DNA from: Muriicola jejuensis
GTDB taxonomy: Bacteria > Bacteroidota > Bacteroidia > Flavobacteriales > Flavobacteriaceae
Assembly: GCF_010671595.1 (NCBI RefSeq)
Contig: NZ_JAABOP010000002.1
Location: 62,001-126,000 of the forward strand
DNA length: 64,000 nt
Direction: 5' to 3'
Shown here: piece after piece, positions 56,563 through 64,000 of the stretch
How positions within the stretch are numbered: position 1 is the first letter of the stretch
Layout: every line of letters begins with the position of its first letter
The notes under the pieces: model-generated
Told to the model about the DNA's origin: nothing
What the model saw: only the letters and a program-made list of their open reading frames with translations
The model's database searches: none
Translations under genes and position numbers: made by a program

Positions 56563-57015
56563 ATGAAAGACCTCTGGTTGCTTTTCTCTTTTCTTACCCT
56601 ACTGATAATTTCACCTACCCTGGCCCAGGACAAGCCGGGGATCATCTTTCACCCTTCGCACGAGCCGAAAAAGCAATCGGCCCCTTACAGTGATGCGGTG
56701 GAAGCGGGCAACCTGTTTTTCCTGGCGGGTCAGATCGGGATGGATCACGGCACGCGCACCCTGGTGGAAGGAGGGATCCGGGCAGAAACTACTCAGGCAA
56801 TAAACAATATCATCGAGGTTTTGAAGCAACACGGCCTCAGCCTGGACCATGTGGTGAAATGCACCGTAATCCTCAGTACCATGGAGGATTTTTCGGCATT
56901 CAACGAGGTCTATTCCGGATTCTTCGTCAAAAAGCCGGCGAGGACCACCTTTGCGGCCTCCGGTCTGGCGCGGGATGCCAGGGTAGAGATCGATGTGATC
57001 GCTGTCAGGAATTAG
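56563..57015 (+). CDS. RidA-family protein with a signal peptide
   Basis: 150 residues. Residues 1-21 form a secretion signal (FLTLLIISPTLAQ). The RidA/YjgF domain follows with SDAVEAGNLFFLAGQIGMD, KCTVILSTMEDFSAFNEVY, the conserved Arg in KKPARTTFAASGL and EIDVIAV at the end. Cytoplasmic RidA deaminates reactive imine/enamine intermediates. An exported member would act on something in the periplasm and is unusual enough to note. Divergent from the HerA-like gene. Confidence 0.88.
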   Translation: MKDLWLLFSFLTLLIISPTLAQDKPGIIFHPSHEPKKQSAPYSDAVEAGNLFFLAGQIGMDHGTRTLVEGGIRAETTQAINNIIEVLKQHGLSLDHVVKCTVILSTMEDFSAFNEVYSGFFVKKPARTTFAASGLARDARVEIDVIAVRN

Positions 57016-57059
57016 TTGCCCTCACTTTTTGGGTATTCGATTTCTCCAAAACTAAGCTG

Positions 57060-57067
57060 TATCTTTG
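57060..57067 (+). promoter_or_regulatory. Candidate -7 box touching the queE start
   Basis: TATCTTTG ends only four bases before the ATG at 57072. With transcription starting a few bases after the box, the mRNA would have almost no leader. No -33 box is clear. Confidence 0.35.
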
Positions 57068-57071
57068 CCGC

Positions 57072-57704
57072 ATGGAAGTCAAAGAGATCATGGAACTCGT
57101 AGATCAGGGGTTAATGCTTCCCCTCATGGAAGAATTCTACACCATTCAGGGAGAGGGATACCACAAGGGGACCGCGGCCTATTTCATCCGAATAGGCGGA
57201 TGCGATGTGGGATGCCACTGGTGCGATGTAAAAGAAAGCTGGAACGCCGCCCTCCATCCCCCCACTTCCGTCGAGGCCATCGTTGAGAACGCAGCAAAAT
57301 ACTCTGATACCATCGTGGTAACGGGTGGTGAACCCCTTACGTGGGACATGACGCCACTCACAGTTCTTCTCAAGGCCAGGAACCTTAAGACCCACATTGA
57401 AACTTCCGGGGCCTATCCGCTGACCGGGACCTGGGACTGGATCTGCCTTTCCCCAAAGAAGAACAAGGCCCCAGTGGGGGATATTCACAACAAAGCCCAC
57501 GAATTAAAGGTGATTGTCTACAACAGGGATGATCTCAGGTTCGCCGAGGAACACGCTTCGAAGGTCGGGCCAGACTGTCTCCTCTACCTGCAGCCCGAAT
57601 GGAGTGTGCGAGAAAAGGTCACTCCCTATATCGTGGAATACGTAATGGCGAACCCCAAATGGAAGGTGTCCCTTCAGACCCATAAATACCTGAATATTCC
57701 CTGA
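57072..57704 (+). CDS. queE: 7-carboxy-7-deazaguanine synthase
   Basis: 210 residues from ATG at 57072 (MEVKEIMELVDQGLMLPLME); the frame is open further upstream through the RidA-like gene. Radical-SAM cluster motif Cys-x3-Cys-x2-Cys in GGCDVGCHWCDVK, here at about residues 46-53, then VVTGGEPLTWDM and HIETSGAYPLTG. It converts carboxy-tetrahydropterin to CDG in the queuosine pathway. Other que genes are not in the window. Confidence 0.95.
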   Translation: MEVKEIMELVDQGLMLPLMEEFYTIQGEGYHKGTAAYFIRIGGCDVGCHWCDVKESWNAALHPPTSVEAIVENAAKYSDTIVVTGGEPLTWDMTPLTVLLKARNLKTHIETSGAYPLTGTWDWICLSPKKNKAPVGDIHNKAHELKVIVYNRDDLRFAEEHASKVGPDCLLYLQPEWSVREKVTPYIVEYVMANPKWKVSLQTHKYLNIP

Positions 57705-57752
57705 TTTCCGGAAATCAAATTTCACCTGGAAGAATACGCCAGCGAATCTAAC

Positions 57753-58547
57753 CTAACGGCCTCCGTTGGCCTGGAGGTCTGCCATGCATTCGGAGTCGAG
57801 TCCGGGTACGGCCGCTTTCCCGGTCAGGAGGCGGTTGTTCATCATGCCCAGCAACCCGCTGCCGAACTCGATCTCGGCCCGCATCAGGCATCCATTGACA
57901 TTGCAGTGGTGTTCTGCATTGGGATCCTCATGAGCATTCACAGGGGGTGAGCCCAGATCTACAAGTCCAAGCAGGTGCCCGAATTCGTGGTTCAGAGTGG
58001 CCGTCTCCACATCCTCTATGGTGATCTGGCTGCTTTTCAGGGCGAGATCCCTTACGGTTTCCTCATAGATGACCATGGAGGTATTCCTATACACCGCTCC
58101 CAGGGTCACGGTCCCTTCCTGGGGATCGTCTGTATCCGAGGGCGCATCCGCAAAGTAAATGTAGATAGCCAGAGTACTCTCCTCGTTGTAGGCCGTCCTG
58201 TTGTCAAATTCCAGGTCGGCTACCTCCTGCAGGCTGAGCTCATTTTTATTTGGACTCGGAAGTTCGAGGTATTGTATTTCGATGCTCTGTTTAAAGGTGA
58301 GCTGCTGCAGAAAAGCCTGGAAATTATTCATCGCCTCCGCACTGGGCCTGAAACCCGTGACATACCCTATCTCTATCAGCAATCGGTCATAGGTGTCGTT
58401 GGTCAGGATATCATTCGCTGAATCGCCCGTTGCCAGGAGGTTGGCAGACCGGTCTATGTTATCCGGAGGATTTCCCGTATTGTCAGAATCCTTGGAACAC
58501 CCGGCTAAGATCAATATTCCCGCCATCAGGAAAAAGAATCGCTTCAT
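57753..58547 (-). CDS. Zinc metalloprotease lipoprotein (metzincin motif)
   Basis: 264 residues from ATG at 58547 (MKRFFFLMAGILILAGCSKD), lipobox Cys17. The motif HEFGHLLGLVD at about 187-197 is HExxHxxGxxD, a metzincin zinc site whose third ligand here is Asp. A Cys pair lies after it (HHCNVNGCLM, with the Met of the metzincin Met-turn). Surface or periplasmic protease of unknown target. Its promoter region carries the third copy of the ECF-type element seen at 41604-41634, linking it to the FecI/FecR system. Confidence 0.82.
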   Translation of the reverse strand: MKRFFFLMAGILILAGCSKDSDNTGNPPDNIDRSANLLATGDSANDILTNDTYDRLLIEIGYVTGFRPSAEAMNNFQAFLQQLTFKQSIEIQYLELPSPNKNELSLQEVADLEFDNRTAYNEESTLAIYIYFADAPSDTDDPQEGTVTLGAVYRNTSMVIYEETVRDLALKSSQITIEDVETATLNHEFGHLLGLVDLGSPPVNAHEDPNAEHHCNVNGCLMRAEIEFGSGLLGMMNNRLLTGKAAVPGLDSECMADLQANGGR

Positions 58548-58580
58548 TGAAAACATGCTCAAAGTCTTTTTGTTGTACTG

Positions 58581-58610
58581 ATATAACAAGTAAGGACGTT
58601 TTTACCCTAC
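58581..58610 (-). promoter_or_regulatory. Candidate ECF-sigma promoter of the metalloprotease gene, copy 3
   Basis: On the minus strand GTAGGGT (58610-58604) and TGTTATAT (58588-58581), 16 bases apart. The second box is identical in all eight bases to the one before fecR. The ATG at 58547 is 33 bases on, as in copy 2. Confidence 0.6.
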
Positions 58611-58632
58611 GTAAAACGAAGAATACGCTTAG

Positions 58633-59358
58633 CTAGTATCCTAAAAGGGTCAATTTACCCAAATAGTCGTAATGATCCCCTTTCCTTACAAGTTGGCATC
58701 CAAATCCATGGGTTGCGGCCATTTTTGCCATGGTATCCCAATCGACGTACAGCCAGGGAAAAGGTTCACTTCTCAAGGCCTTGTACCCCACCTGAAAAAT
58801 GACCTCTCCGTAATAGGTGTGGGGGTCGGGAAACTCATAATGGCCGTGCTCATCCTGGTCGAACATATAGATGATGTCGCTGGAGTCGAACACGATCTGG
58901 CCCGAGGGCTTCAACAGTTCCTTTGCCTTTTCGAAGAACTCGGGAAGATGGTCGAGACGGCCTGCGATTCCGATGCCGTTCATCAACAGCAACAGGGTGT
59001 CGAACTTTTTGCCGCTATACCTCCAGAAATCGGACCTGACCACATCCGTAAGTCCCCTCGCCCTGCAGACCTCGGCTGCCCCTTTGGAAAGGTCCAGGGA
59101 GGTGACCTCCATTCCTTTTCCTGCCAGGTGCAGGCTGTGGCTTCCGGCACCGCATCCGACATCCAGGACGCTCCCCCTGCAAAGCTTCAGGGCATGCTGT
59201 TCGAGGGCAGGCATAGAGCTGAAATCCCGGAAAAGGTAGGATACAGGGAAGGCATCCTCCTCCCCCAGGGAAGAAAAGGTCTGTATCTCACCTTCCTTTT
59301 TCCCCGAAAAATAATAGTCCCGTATCGCCCTGCCAAAGACATCGTTGGTCATACCCAT
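58633..59358 (-). CDS. Class I SAM-dependent methyltransferase
   Basis: 241 residues from ATG at 59358; ATG at 59352 is nearly as good. SAM-binding motif I VLDVGCGAGSHSLHLAGKG, acidic loop VTSLDLSKGAA, then LLLLMNGIGIAG and LLKPSGQIVFDSSD. The substrate is unknown. The frame continues 18 codons upstream to 59412, which overlaps the next gene and was not used. Confidence 0.88.
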   Translation of the reverse strand: MGMTNDVFGRAIRDYYFSGKKEGEIQTFSSLGEEDAFPVSYLFRDFSSMPALEQHALKLCRGSVLDVGCGAGSHSLHLAGKGMEVTSLDLSKGAAEVCRARGLTDVVRSDFWRYSGKKFDTLLLLMNGIGIAGRLDHLPEFFEKAKELLKPSGQIVFDSSDIIYMFDQDEHGHYEFPDPHTYYGEVIFQVGYKALRSEPFPWLYVDWDTMAKMAATHGFGCQLVRKGDHYDYLGKLTLLGY

Positions 59359-59410
59359 CTTCTTTATCACAAAAGTGGGATATTTGCAGCAGTACTGAAA
59401 ACTTATAAAC

Positions 59411-59935
59411 ATGGAGGATGAAAATTTGCCGGTTGATCCGATGAAGGAGTTGCTGGAGTCCCTCCCTCAGAAAGCACGGGAGAAGGAGAGCGAGAACCGT
59501 CGATTTTTTACCCGTCTCAAAAAGAAGCCCCCCAAAGACCTGGACCTGACCATTCAGGAGTTGCACCGGGCCGAATTCGAGCGCACCGATTGCCTTACCT
59601 GTGCCAACTGCTGCAAAACCACAGGCCCGCTTTTTACCAGGGCCGATACAGATCGGATCTCAAGGCATCTTAAGATGAAGGCGTCCAGGTTCGAGGAGAC
59701 CTACCTCCGTACCGATGAGGATGGGGATACCGTCTTGCAGGAGGTGCCTTGTCCCTTCCTGGGGGCAGATAATTATTGCAGTATCTATGAAGTGCGGCCC
59801 AAGGCCTGCAGAGAATATCCGCATACAGACCGCCGAAGGTTTGAACAGCTGGGAAAACTTACGGTAAAGAATACGTATGTGTGTCCCGCAGCGTTTAATA
59901 TTGTGGAGGAAATGAAAAGAAGGATCCGGACTTAG
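59411..59935 (+). CDS. YkgJ-family cysteine cluster protein
   Basis: 174 residues. CLTCANCCKTTGPLFTRADT at about 57-76 is the Cys-x2-Cys-x2-CysCys cluster; CPFLGADNYCSIYEVRPKAC further on completes the set of Cys that likely bind zinc or an iron-sulfur cluster. The function of the family is not known. It starts close to, and divergent from, the methyltransferase gene. Confidence 0.9.
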   Translation: MEDENLPVDPMKELLESLPQKAREKESENRRFFTRLKKKPPKDLDLTIQELHRAEFERTDCLTCANCCKTTGPLFTRADTDRISRHLKMKASRFEETYLRTDEDGDTVLQEVPCPFLGADNYCSIYEVRPKACREYPHTDRRRFEQLGKLTVKNTYVCPAAFNIVEEMKRRIRT

Positions 59936-59963
59936 GCTCTTGGATAGAAGAAATCAAATATCT

Positions 59964-59971
59964 TATTTTTG
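59964..59971 (+). promoter_or_regulatory. Candidate -7 box touching the sterol-desaturase-family gene
   Basis: TATTTTTG, an exact TAnnTTTG match, ends five bases before GTG 59977, implying a near-leaderless transcript. Confidence 0.35.
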
Positions 59972-59976
59972 TGATT

Positions 59977-60822
59977 GTGGAAAATCTGATCCAGTATTTT
60001 GAGACCATTCCCTCCAGTCACCGCAGCCTGCTGCTGGTGCTGGGGATCACCTTCTTCTGGCTCCTGGAAGGGGCCGTGCCCTTGTTCCGTTTTCGGTATA
60101 AGAAATGGAGGCACGCCATCCCCAACTTTTTTTTCACCCTTACGACCATCGCAATCAATTTCGCTCTCGCATTTCTGTTATTGAAAACCAGTGACTGGGT
60201 GGCTGCCAATGATTTTGGGATCATCAACTGGCTGCCCGAGATGCCCTTATGGGCTTATGTCATTCTCGGGGTGCTTCTCCTCGATTTCTTCGGGGCCTAT
60301 CTCGCCCATTACGTAGAACACCAGGTGAAGCCCTTGTGGATGATCCATCTGGTTCATCATACGGACCACGAGGTAGACACGACCACCGCGAACCGGCACC
60401 ATCCCCTTGAAAGTCTCATCCGCTTCACCTTTACCTTGTTCGGTGTGCTGCTTGCAGGCACGCCTATCGGCATCGTTATGCTGTATCAATCCCTCTCCCT
60501 GGTGGCCACCCAATTCGGTCATGCGAACATACGCCTGCCCAGGAAGGTCGACAGGGCGATCAGTTATGTCCTGGTCTCACCGGATATGCACAAGGTCCAC
60601 CACCATTATGTGCTCCCCTACACGGATTCGAACTATGGCAATATTTTCTCTATCTGGGACAGGCTCTTCGGTACGTATATGGAGCTAGACAGGGAGGCTA
60701 TTATCTATGGGGTGGATACGTTTCCAGACAGAAAACAAAATGGTTCCATCGCGGGACTTTTAAAACAACCTTTTCACAAATATCGCAAGCCCACCGGCGG
60801 TGAGGGGTTTCCTCAAGGATAA
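59977..60822 (+). CDS. Sterol desaturase/fatty-acid hydroxylase family membrane protein
   Basis: 281 residues from GTG at 59977 (VENLIQYFETIPSSHRSLLL); GTG 59971 is in frame but overlaps the promoter box. Four or so membrane segments. The His clusters that hold a di-iron site are all present: YLAHYVEHQ, HLVHHTDHEVD, ANRHHPLES, QFGHANI and SPDMHKVHHHYVLPYTDSNY. It would hydroxylate or desaturate a lipid; the substrate is unknown. It overlaps the end of the convergent NamZ-like gene by ten bases. Confidence 0.9.
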   Translation: MENLIQYFETIPSSHRSLLLVLGITFFWLLEGAVPLFRFRYKKWRHAIPNFFFTLTTIAINFALAFLLLKTSDWVAANDFGIINWLPEMPLWAYVILGVLLLDFFGAYLAHYVEHQVKPLWMIHLVHHTDHEVDTTTANRHHPLESLIRFTFTLFGVLLAGTPIGIVMLYQSLSLVATQFGHANIRLPRKVDRAISYVLVSPDMHKVHHHYVLPYTDSNYGNIFSIWDRLFGTYMELDREAIIYGVDTFPDRKQNGSIAGLLKQPFHKYRKPTGGEGFPQG

Positions 60823-62096
60823 AGAAGGTATTTTTTTCTGATCCCGGAAAAGGCCTCCAGGTCTGCCTCCCAGGTCTCCCTGATCTCTTCTTCCCCCAGT
60901 CCTTCCTCTATTTGTTTTTGAAGTTTATCTGTCCCTGCGTGTTTACTGAAACCTGAGGTGTTGAAAAACAGGTCTTTCCGATCACAATGTTTGTATGCCC
61001 TGATCAGCCATTCCAGGGATACCTTTCGAAGAACGGGAGCCGAACTCAGGTCCTCTCCGTAACAGGTCGCCTCCTTGTGCTTTGGATTTTTTGCGCCCGG
61101 ATTGGGTACAGGGGTATAGCTAAAGGTAAAATATTCCCGGTTGAGATAAGGCGCTCCGTACCGCTGGAACTGATATTCTGTACCCCTCCCGGCATTGATG
61201 TCCGTACCTTCAAAAAGCCCCAGGCTGGGATAGAGATTGACGGCCTTGTCATTGGGCAGATTAGGGGAAGGCCTGATCGGAAGGCTGTACTCCGCTTCGT
61301 GGGTGTAATCTTCCAGAGGGATGACGGTCAGGTCTGCTTTTTTCCCACCCTCGAGCCAGCCTTCGCCATTGACCATGGTGGCGTATTCCCCTATGGTCAT
61401 CCCGTACACCAGGGGGATGGGGGTCATCCCGAGAAAGCTCTTCAGATGAGGTTCCATGGTAGGCCCGTCCACGTATTGTCCGTTGGGGTTGGGGCGGTCG
61501 AGTACGATGACAGGGATGCCCGCTTCGGCACAGGCCTCCATGACCAGCTGGAGCGTTGCGATATAGGTGTAGAACCGCACTCCCACATCCTGTATGTCAA
61601 AGACCACCAGATCCAGACCTTCCAAATGCGATCTGGACGGCTTTCGGTTCTCGCCGTAAAGTGAAATGACCGGCAGGCCGCTGCGCTTGTCAACCCCGTC
61701 CTTCACCTCTTCCCCGGCATCTGCTGTGCCCCTGAATCCGTGTTCCGGCGCAAAGACCCTGACCAGATTAATCCCGGCAGAGAGGAGGGAATCGGCCAGG
61801 TGGGTATAGGAAGTCTTTTCCCCGGATCCCTCGTCTTTCCTGAAAATAACGCTGGTCTGGTTGGCTACGAGGCCAACTTTTTTATCCCTCAGGAGAGGAA
61901 AATAAACCTCCGTACGGTTGGCACCTACCTTCAGGTTCTGTGCCGTCGAATCCACCCTTGCAGCTCCCGGGATCTCCGCGGGCATGGAGGCTCCGGATCC
62001 CTGCCCCTTGCATCCGAAGAGGAGAGACATGCTCAGGAGAAAGAAGAAGAATATCCCCGTTCTCAAAGGTGCCCACGCTGGGTACGACTTTTTCAT
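60813..62096 (-). CDS. DUF1343 lipoprotein, NamZ-like exo-beta-N-acetylmuramidase
   Basis: 427 residues from ATG at 62096 (MKKSYPAWAPLRTGIFFFFL), lipobox Cys29 (LLFGCKGQG). DUF1343 blocks: KVGLVANQTSVI, VFAPEHGFRGTADAGEEVKD, VVFDIQDVGVRFYTYIATLQ, DRPNPNGQYVDGP, GRGTEYQFQRYGAPY. Members studied in other bacteria (NamZ) remove terminal MurNAc from peptidoglycan fragments. A role in cell-wall recycling or scavenging is therefore likely, by family only. Upstream in-frame starts to 62159 overlap the next promoter region. Confidence 0.88.
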   Translation of the reverse strand: MKKSYPAWAPLRTGIFFFFLLSMSLLFGCKGQGSGASMPAEIPGAARVDSTAQNLKVGANRTEVYFPLLRDKKVGLVANQTSVIFRKDEGSGEKTSYTHLADSLLSAGINLVRVFAPEHGFRGTADAGEEVKDGVDKRSGLPVISLYGENRKPSRSHLEGLDLVVFDIQDVGVRFYTYIATLQLVMEACAEAGIPVIVLDRPNPNGQYVDGPTMEPHLKSFLGMTPIPLVYGMTIGEYATMVNGEGWLEGGKKADLTVIPLEDYTHEAEYSLPIRPSPNLPNDKAVNLYPSLGLFEGTDINAGRGTEYQFQRYGAPYLNREYFTFSYTPVPNPGAKNPKHKEATCYGEDLSSAPVLRKVSLEWLIRAYKHCDRKDLFFNTSGFSKHAGTDKLQKQIEEGLGEEEIRETWEADLEAFSGIRKKYLLYP

Positions 62097-62133
62097 CGAT
62101 AGAGAAACATCGGGAACTAACAGTTGAAAACTG

Positions 62134-62141
62134 TATTTTTG
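62134..62141 (+). promoter_or_regulatory. Candidate -7 box of the ABC permease gene
   Basis: TATTTTTG, an exact TAnnTTTG match, 21 bases before the chosen TTG start at 62163. It argues against the upstream TTG at 62124, which would lie before the transcript start. Confidence 0.35.
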
Positions 62142-62162
62142 GGGGAGATAAAAAAACATCGG

Positions 62163-63404
62163 TTGAATTTAGAACTGTTTATCGCAAAGCGCCTTATCAA
62201 GGGTAAGCAGCATAAAATTAGCATATCCGCCCCAATAATAAAAATAGCCATTGCGGCTATTGCGCTGGGGGTTCTGATGATGCTGATCGCCATCGCAACG
62301 GGGGTAGGGCTTAAATACAAGATCCGGGAAAAAATTGCGGCCTTCAATGGCCACATACAGATCTATAATTACGACAACAACAATTCCGAGGTGTCTGTCA
62401 TCCCGGTTTCCCTCCAGCAGGATTTTTATCCGGATTTTGACATTGTGGAAGGCGTGCGCCACGTCCAGGCAGTGGCCACGAAGGCGGGTATTATAAGGAC
62501 GGAAGATACCTTTGAAGGGATTATCGCCAAGGGAGTGGGCCCGGACTACGACTGGACGGCTTTCGAGGAATTCCTGGTGAGGGGAAATATCCCAAACTAT
62601 ACAGGCGGTCTCAATACGGAAGTACTCATGTCACGGCTCATGGCGAGCAGGTTGCAGCTCGATGTGGGAGACGAATTCTACACGTTCTTCCTCAAAGAAG
62701 AAGACCCCTCAAAGATCCCGAACCAGCGCAGGTTTACGGTTAAAGGGATCTATGACAGCGGTTTCGAGGAGTTCGACGGCACTTACATCCTGGTGGATAT
62801 ACGGCATATCCAGCGGATGAATCAATGGGGTGATAATGAGGTTGGGAATTTCGAGGTCTTTCTGAGCGATTTTGATGAAATAGGCGAAAAGAGCGCCCAG
62901 ATCTACGGGCAGACCCTGAGTACTCTGGACACCCAGACCATAGAGAACAAGTATTACAAGATCTTTGAGTGGATCGGGCTGTTCGACTTCAACATAGGTA
63001 TTATCATCGGTATCATGATCATCGTTGGGGGGATCAATATGATCACGGCCCTGCTTGTACTCATCCTCGAACGCACGCCCATGATCGGGATCCTCAAGGC
63101 ACTGGGGGCGGCAAACTGGAGTATCCGGAAGGTCTTCCTCTATAATGCGGCCTACCTGATCCTTCTAGGCCTGTTCTGGGGGAACCTCCTGGGGTTGGGA
63201 CTGATCTGGTTCCAGGATACCTATCGCTATTTCCGCTTTCCAAACCCCCAGGAATACTACATCGATTACATCCCGGTCTACATAGACCTGCCCACCGTAC
63301 TCCTCCTGAACGCAGGGGTGCTCCTGCTCTGCATGCTCATGATGCTCATCCCTTCCCACATCATTACCAGGATCAGTCCTGTGAAGGCCATCAAATTCGA
63401 CTGA
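62163..63404 (+). CDS. FtsX-like ABC transporter permease (LolE/MacB type)
   Basis: 413 residues from TTG at 62163 (LNLELFIAKRL), chosen because the candidate promoter lies just upstream. Four membrane segments: one near the N-terminus (KIAIAAIALGVLMMLIAIAT) and three at the end (FNIGIIIGIMIIVGGINMIT and onward), with a periplasmic domain of about 230 residues between. This is the layout of LolC/LolE-type permeases that extract lipoproteins or act on envelope lipids. No ATPase gene lies beside it in the window. Confidence 0.88.
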   Translation: MNLELFIAKRLIKGKQHKISISAPIIKIAIAAIALGVLMMLIAIATGVGLKYKIREKIAAFNGHIQIYNYDNNNSEVSVIPVSLQQDFYPDFDIVEGVRHVQAVATKAGIIRTEDTFEGIIAKGVGPDYDWTAFEEFLVRGNIPNYTGGLNTEVLMSRLMASRLQLDVGDEFYTFFLKEEDPSKIPNQRRFTVKGIYDSGFEEFDGTYILVDIRHIQRMNQWGDNEVGNFEVFLSDFDEIGEKSAQIYGQTLSTLDTQTIENKYYKIFEWIGLFDFNIGIIIGIMIIVGGINMITALLVLILERTPMIGILKALGAANWSIRKVFLYNAAYLILLGLFWGNLLGLGLIWFQDTYRYFRFPNPQEYYIDYIPVYIDLPTVLLLNAGVLLLCMLMMLIPSHIITRISPVKAIKFD

Positions 63405-63470
63405 CGGGATACACCCTGTTAAAATGCAATCAAAATCGATCACTTGCGAGAAGCAGAAAAGAGGAACTCC

Positions 63471-63478
63471 TATCTTTG
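63471..63478 (+). promoter_or_regulatory. Candidate -7 box touching the cysteine-synthase-family gene
   Basis: TATCTTTG ends six bases before the ATG at 63485, so the transcript would have little or no leader. A TTG at 63444 is 24 bases away, too far for the usual spacing. Confidence 0.35.
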
Positions 63479-63484
63479 TAGCCT

Positions 63485-64000
63485 ATGGATTACGCTGAGA
63501 ATATTCTGGGGACCATCGGGAAGACACCCCTTGTAAAGTTGAATGTACTGACAAGGGAACTGCCCTGTCTTGTGCTGGCGAAGTACGAAACCTTTAACCC
63601 GGGGAATTCGGTAAAGGACCGCATGGCGGTACAAATGGTAGACGATGCCGAAGCCGAAGGGAAATTAAAGCCCGGGGGGACCATAATCGAAGGAACATCC
63701 GGAAACACGGGGATGGGCCTGGCCCTGGTCGCTGCCGTAAGGGGCTACAAGATGATCTGCGTGATCTCTGACAAACAATCCAAGGAAAAGATCGACATCC
63801 TCAAAGGAGTGGGGAGCGAGGTTTACGTCTGTCCTACCAACGTAGCCCCGGACGACCCCAGGAGTTACTATTCAACCGCCCGTCGCCTGTCTGAGGAGAT
63901 CCCAAATTCCTGGTATGTAAACCAGTATGACAACCCGTCGAATACCAAGGCCCATTTTCTGACCACAGGGCCTGAAATATGGGAACAGACAGACGGAAAG
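63485..64000 (+). CDS. Cysteine synthase/cystathionine beta-synthase family protein, 5' part
   Basis: The first 172 residues are open to the window end. PLP-enzyme features: the Lys that binds PLP is in NPGNSVKDR, followed by the phosphate-binding EGTSGNTGMGLALVA and the late VNQYDNPSNTKAHF. The fold-type II family includes O-acetylserine sulfhydrylase (CysK/CysM) and cystathionine beta-synthase; the NQYDNPSN stretch fits either. The missing C-terminus would tell whether CBS domains are present. Confidence 0.9.
   Translation, partial: MDYAENILGTIGKTPLVKLNVLTRELPCLVLAKYETFNPGNSVKDRMAVQMVDDAEAEGKLKPGGTIIEGTSGNTGMGLALVAAVRGYKMICVISDKQSKEKIDILKGVGSEVYVCPTNVAPDDPRSYYSTARRLSEEIPNSWYVNQYDNPSNTKAHFLTTGPEIWEQTDGK

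Noticed and set aside
1-64000. tRNA, rRNA, CRISPR, insertion sequences, prophage or att sites
   Set aside because: I looked for clover-leaf patterns, regular direct repeats, transposases and integrases and saw none; weak or degenerate cases could be missed by eye.

Overview
The window looks like chromosomal DNA of a marine member of the Flavobacteriaceae (Bacteroidota). The evidence is SusC/SusD pairs, FecI/FecR-type signalling, many lipoproteins starting MKK...C, Bacteroidota-type promoters (TTG or TTTG, about 19-21 bases, TAnnTTTG), proteorhodopsin with a blh gene beside it, and family-typical proteins such as CtlX and a DUF853 ATPase. I saw no tRNA, rRNA, insertion sequence, CRISPR array or phage gene, and I do not assign a genus.

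Layout. 1-8772 (minus strand): two tandem secreted paralogues, an arylsulfotransferase-like lipoprotein, and a SusC-SusD-lipoprotein uptake operon. 8773-9295: a 523-base gap with a candidate structured RNA (8953-9123) and a well-matched promoter for the next operon. 9296-26464 (plus): one long translation cluster, from rpsL, rpsG, fusA and rpsJ through the S10, spc and alpha operons to rplQ, closed by a strong terminator. It includes the very short rpmD and rpmJ genes. 26555-36388: carA, eno, citrate synthase, two amidinotransferase-fold hydrolases (the second is CtlX), a minus-strand SDR pair and argS. 36440-38151: divergent proteorhodopsin and blh, which together make a light-driven proton pump and its retinal. 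38148-44088: TonB receptor, FecR and ECF sigma genes (minus), divergent from a large repeat-containing lipoprotein (plus). 44230-64000: housekeeping and envelope genes, including ffh, folD, an M13 peptidase, an esterase, an aldo/keto reductase, hydrolases, a HerA-like ATPase, a secreted RidA-like protein, queE, a metalloprotease lipoprotein, a methyltransferase, a sterol-desaturase-family enzyme, a DUF1343 (NamZ-like) lipoprotein, an ABC permease and the start of a cysteine-synthase-family gene.

The observation I rate highest is a bipartite element, GTAGGGT-N16-TGTT(A/T)(T/C)AT. It occurs with identical spacing upstream of fecR, of the divergent repeat lipoprotein, and of a metalloprotease lipoprotein 16 kb away. 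It reads as the promoter of the local ECF sigma factor and would tie three surface-directed transcription units into one regulon. Other items worth checking are the structured RNA before rpsL, a long stem directly before rpsD, and several genes whose promoter box almost touches the start codon, suggesting leaderless mRNAs.
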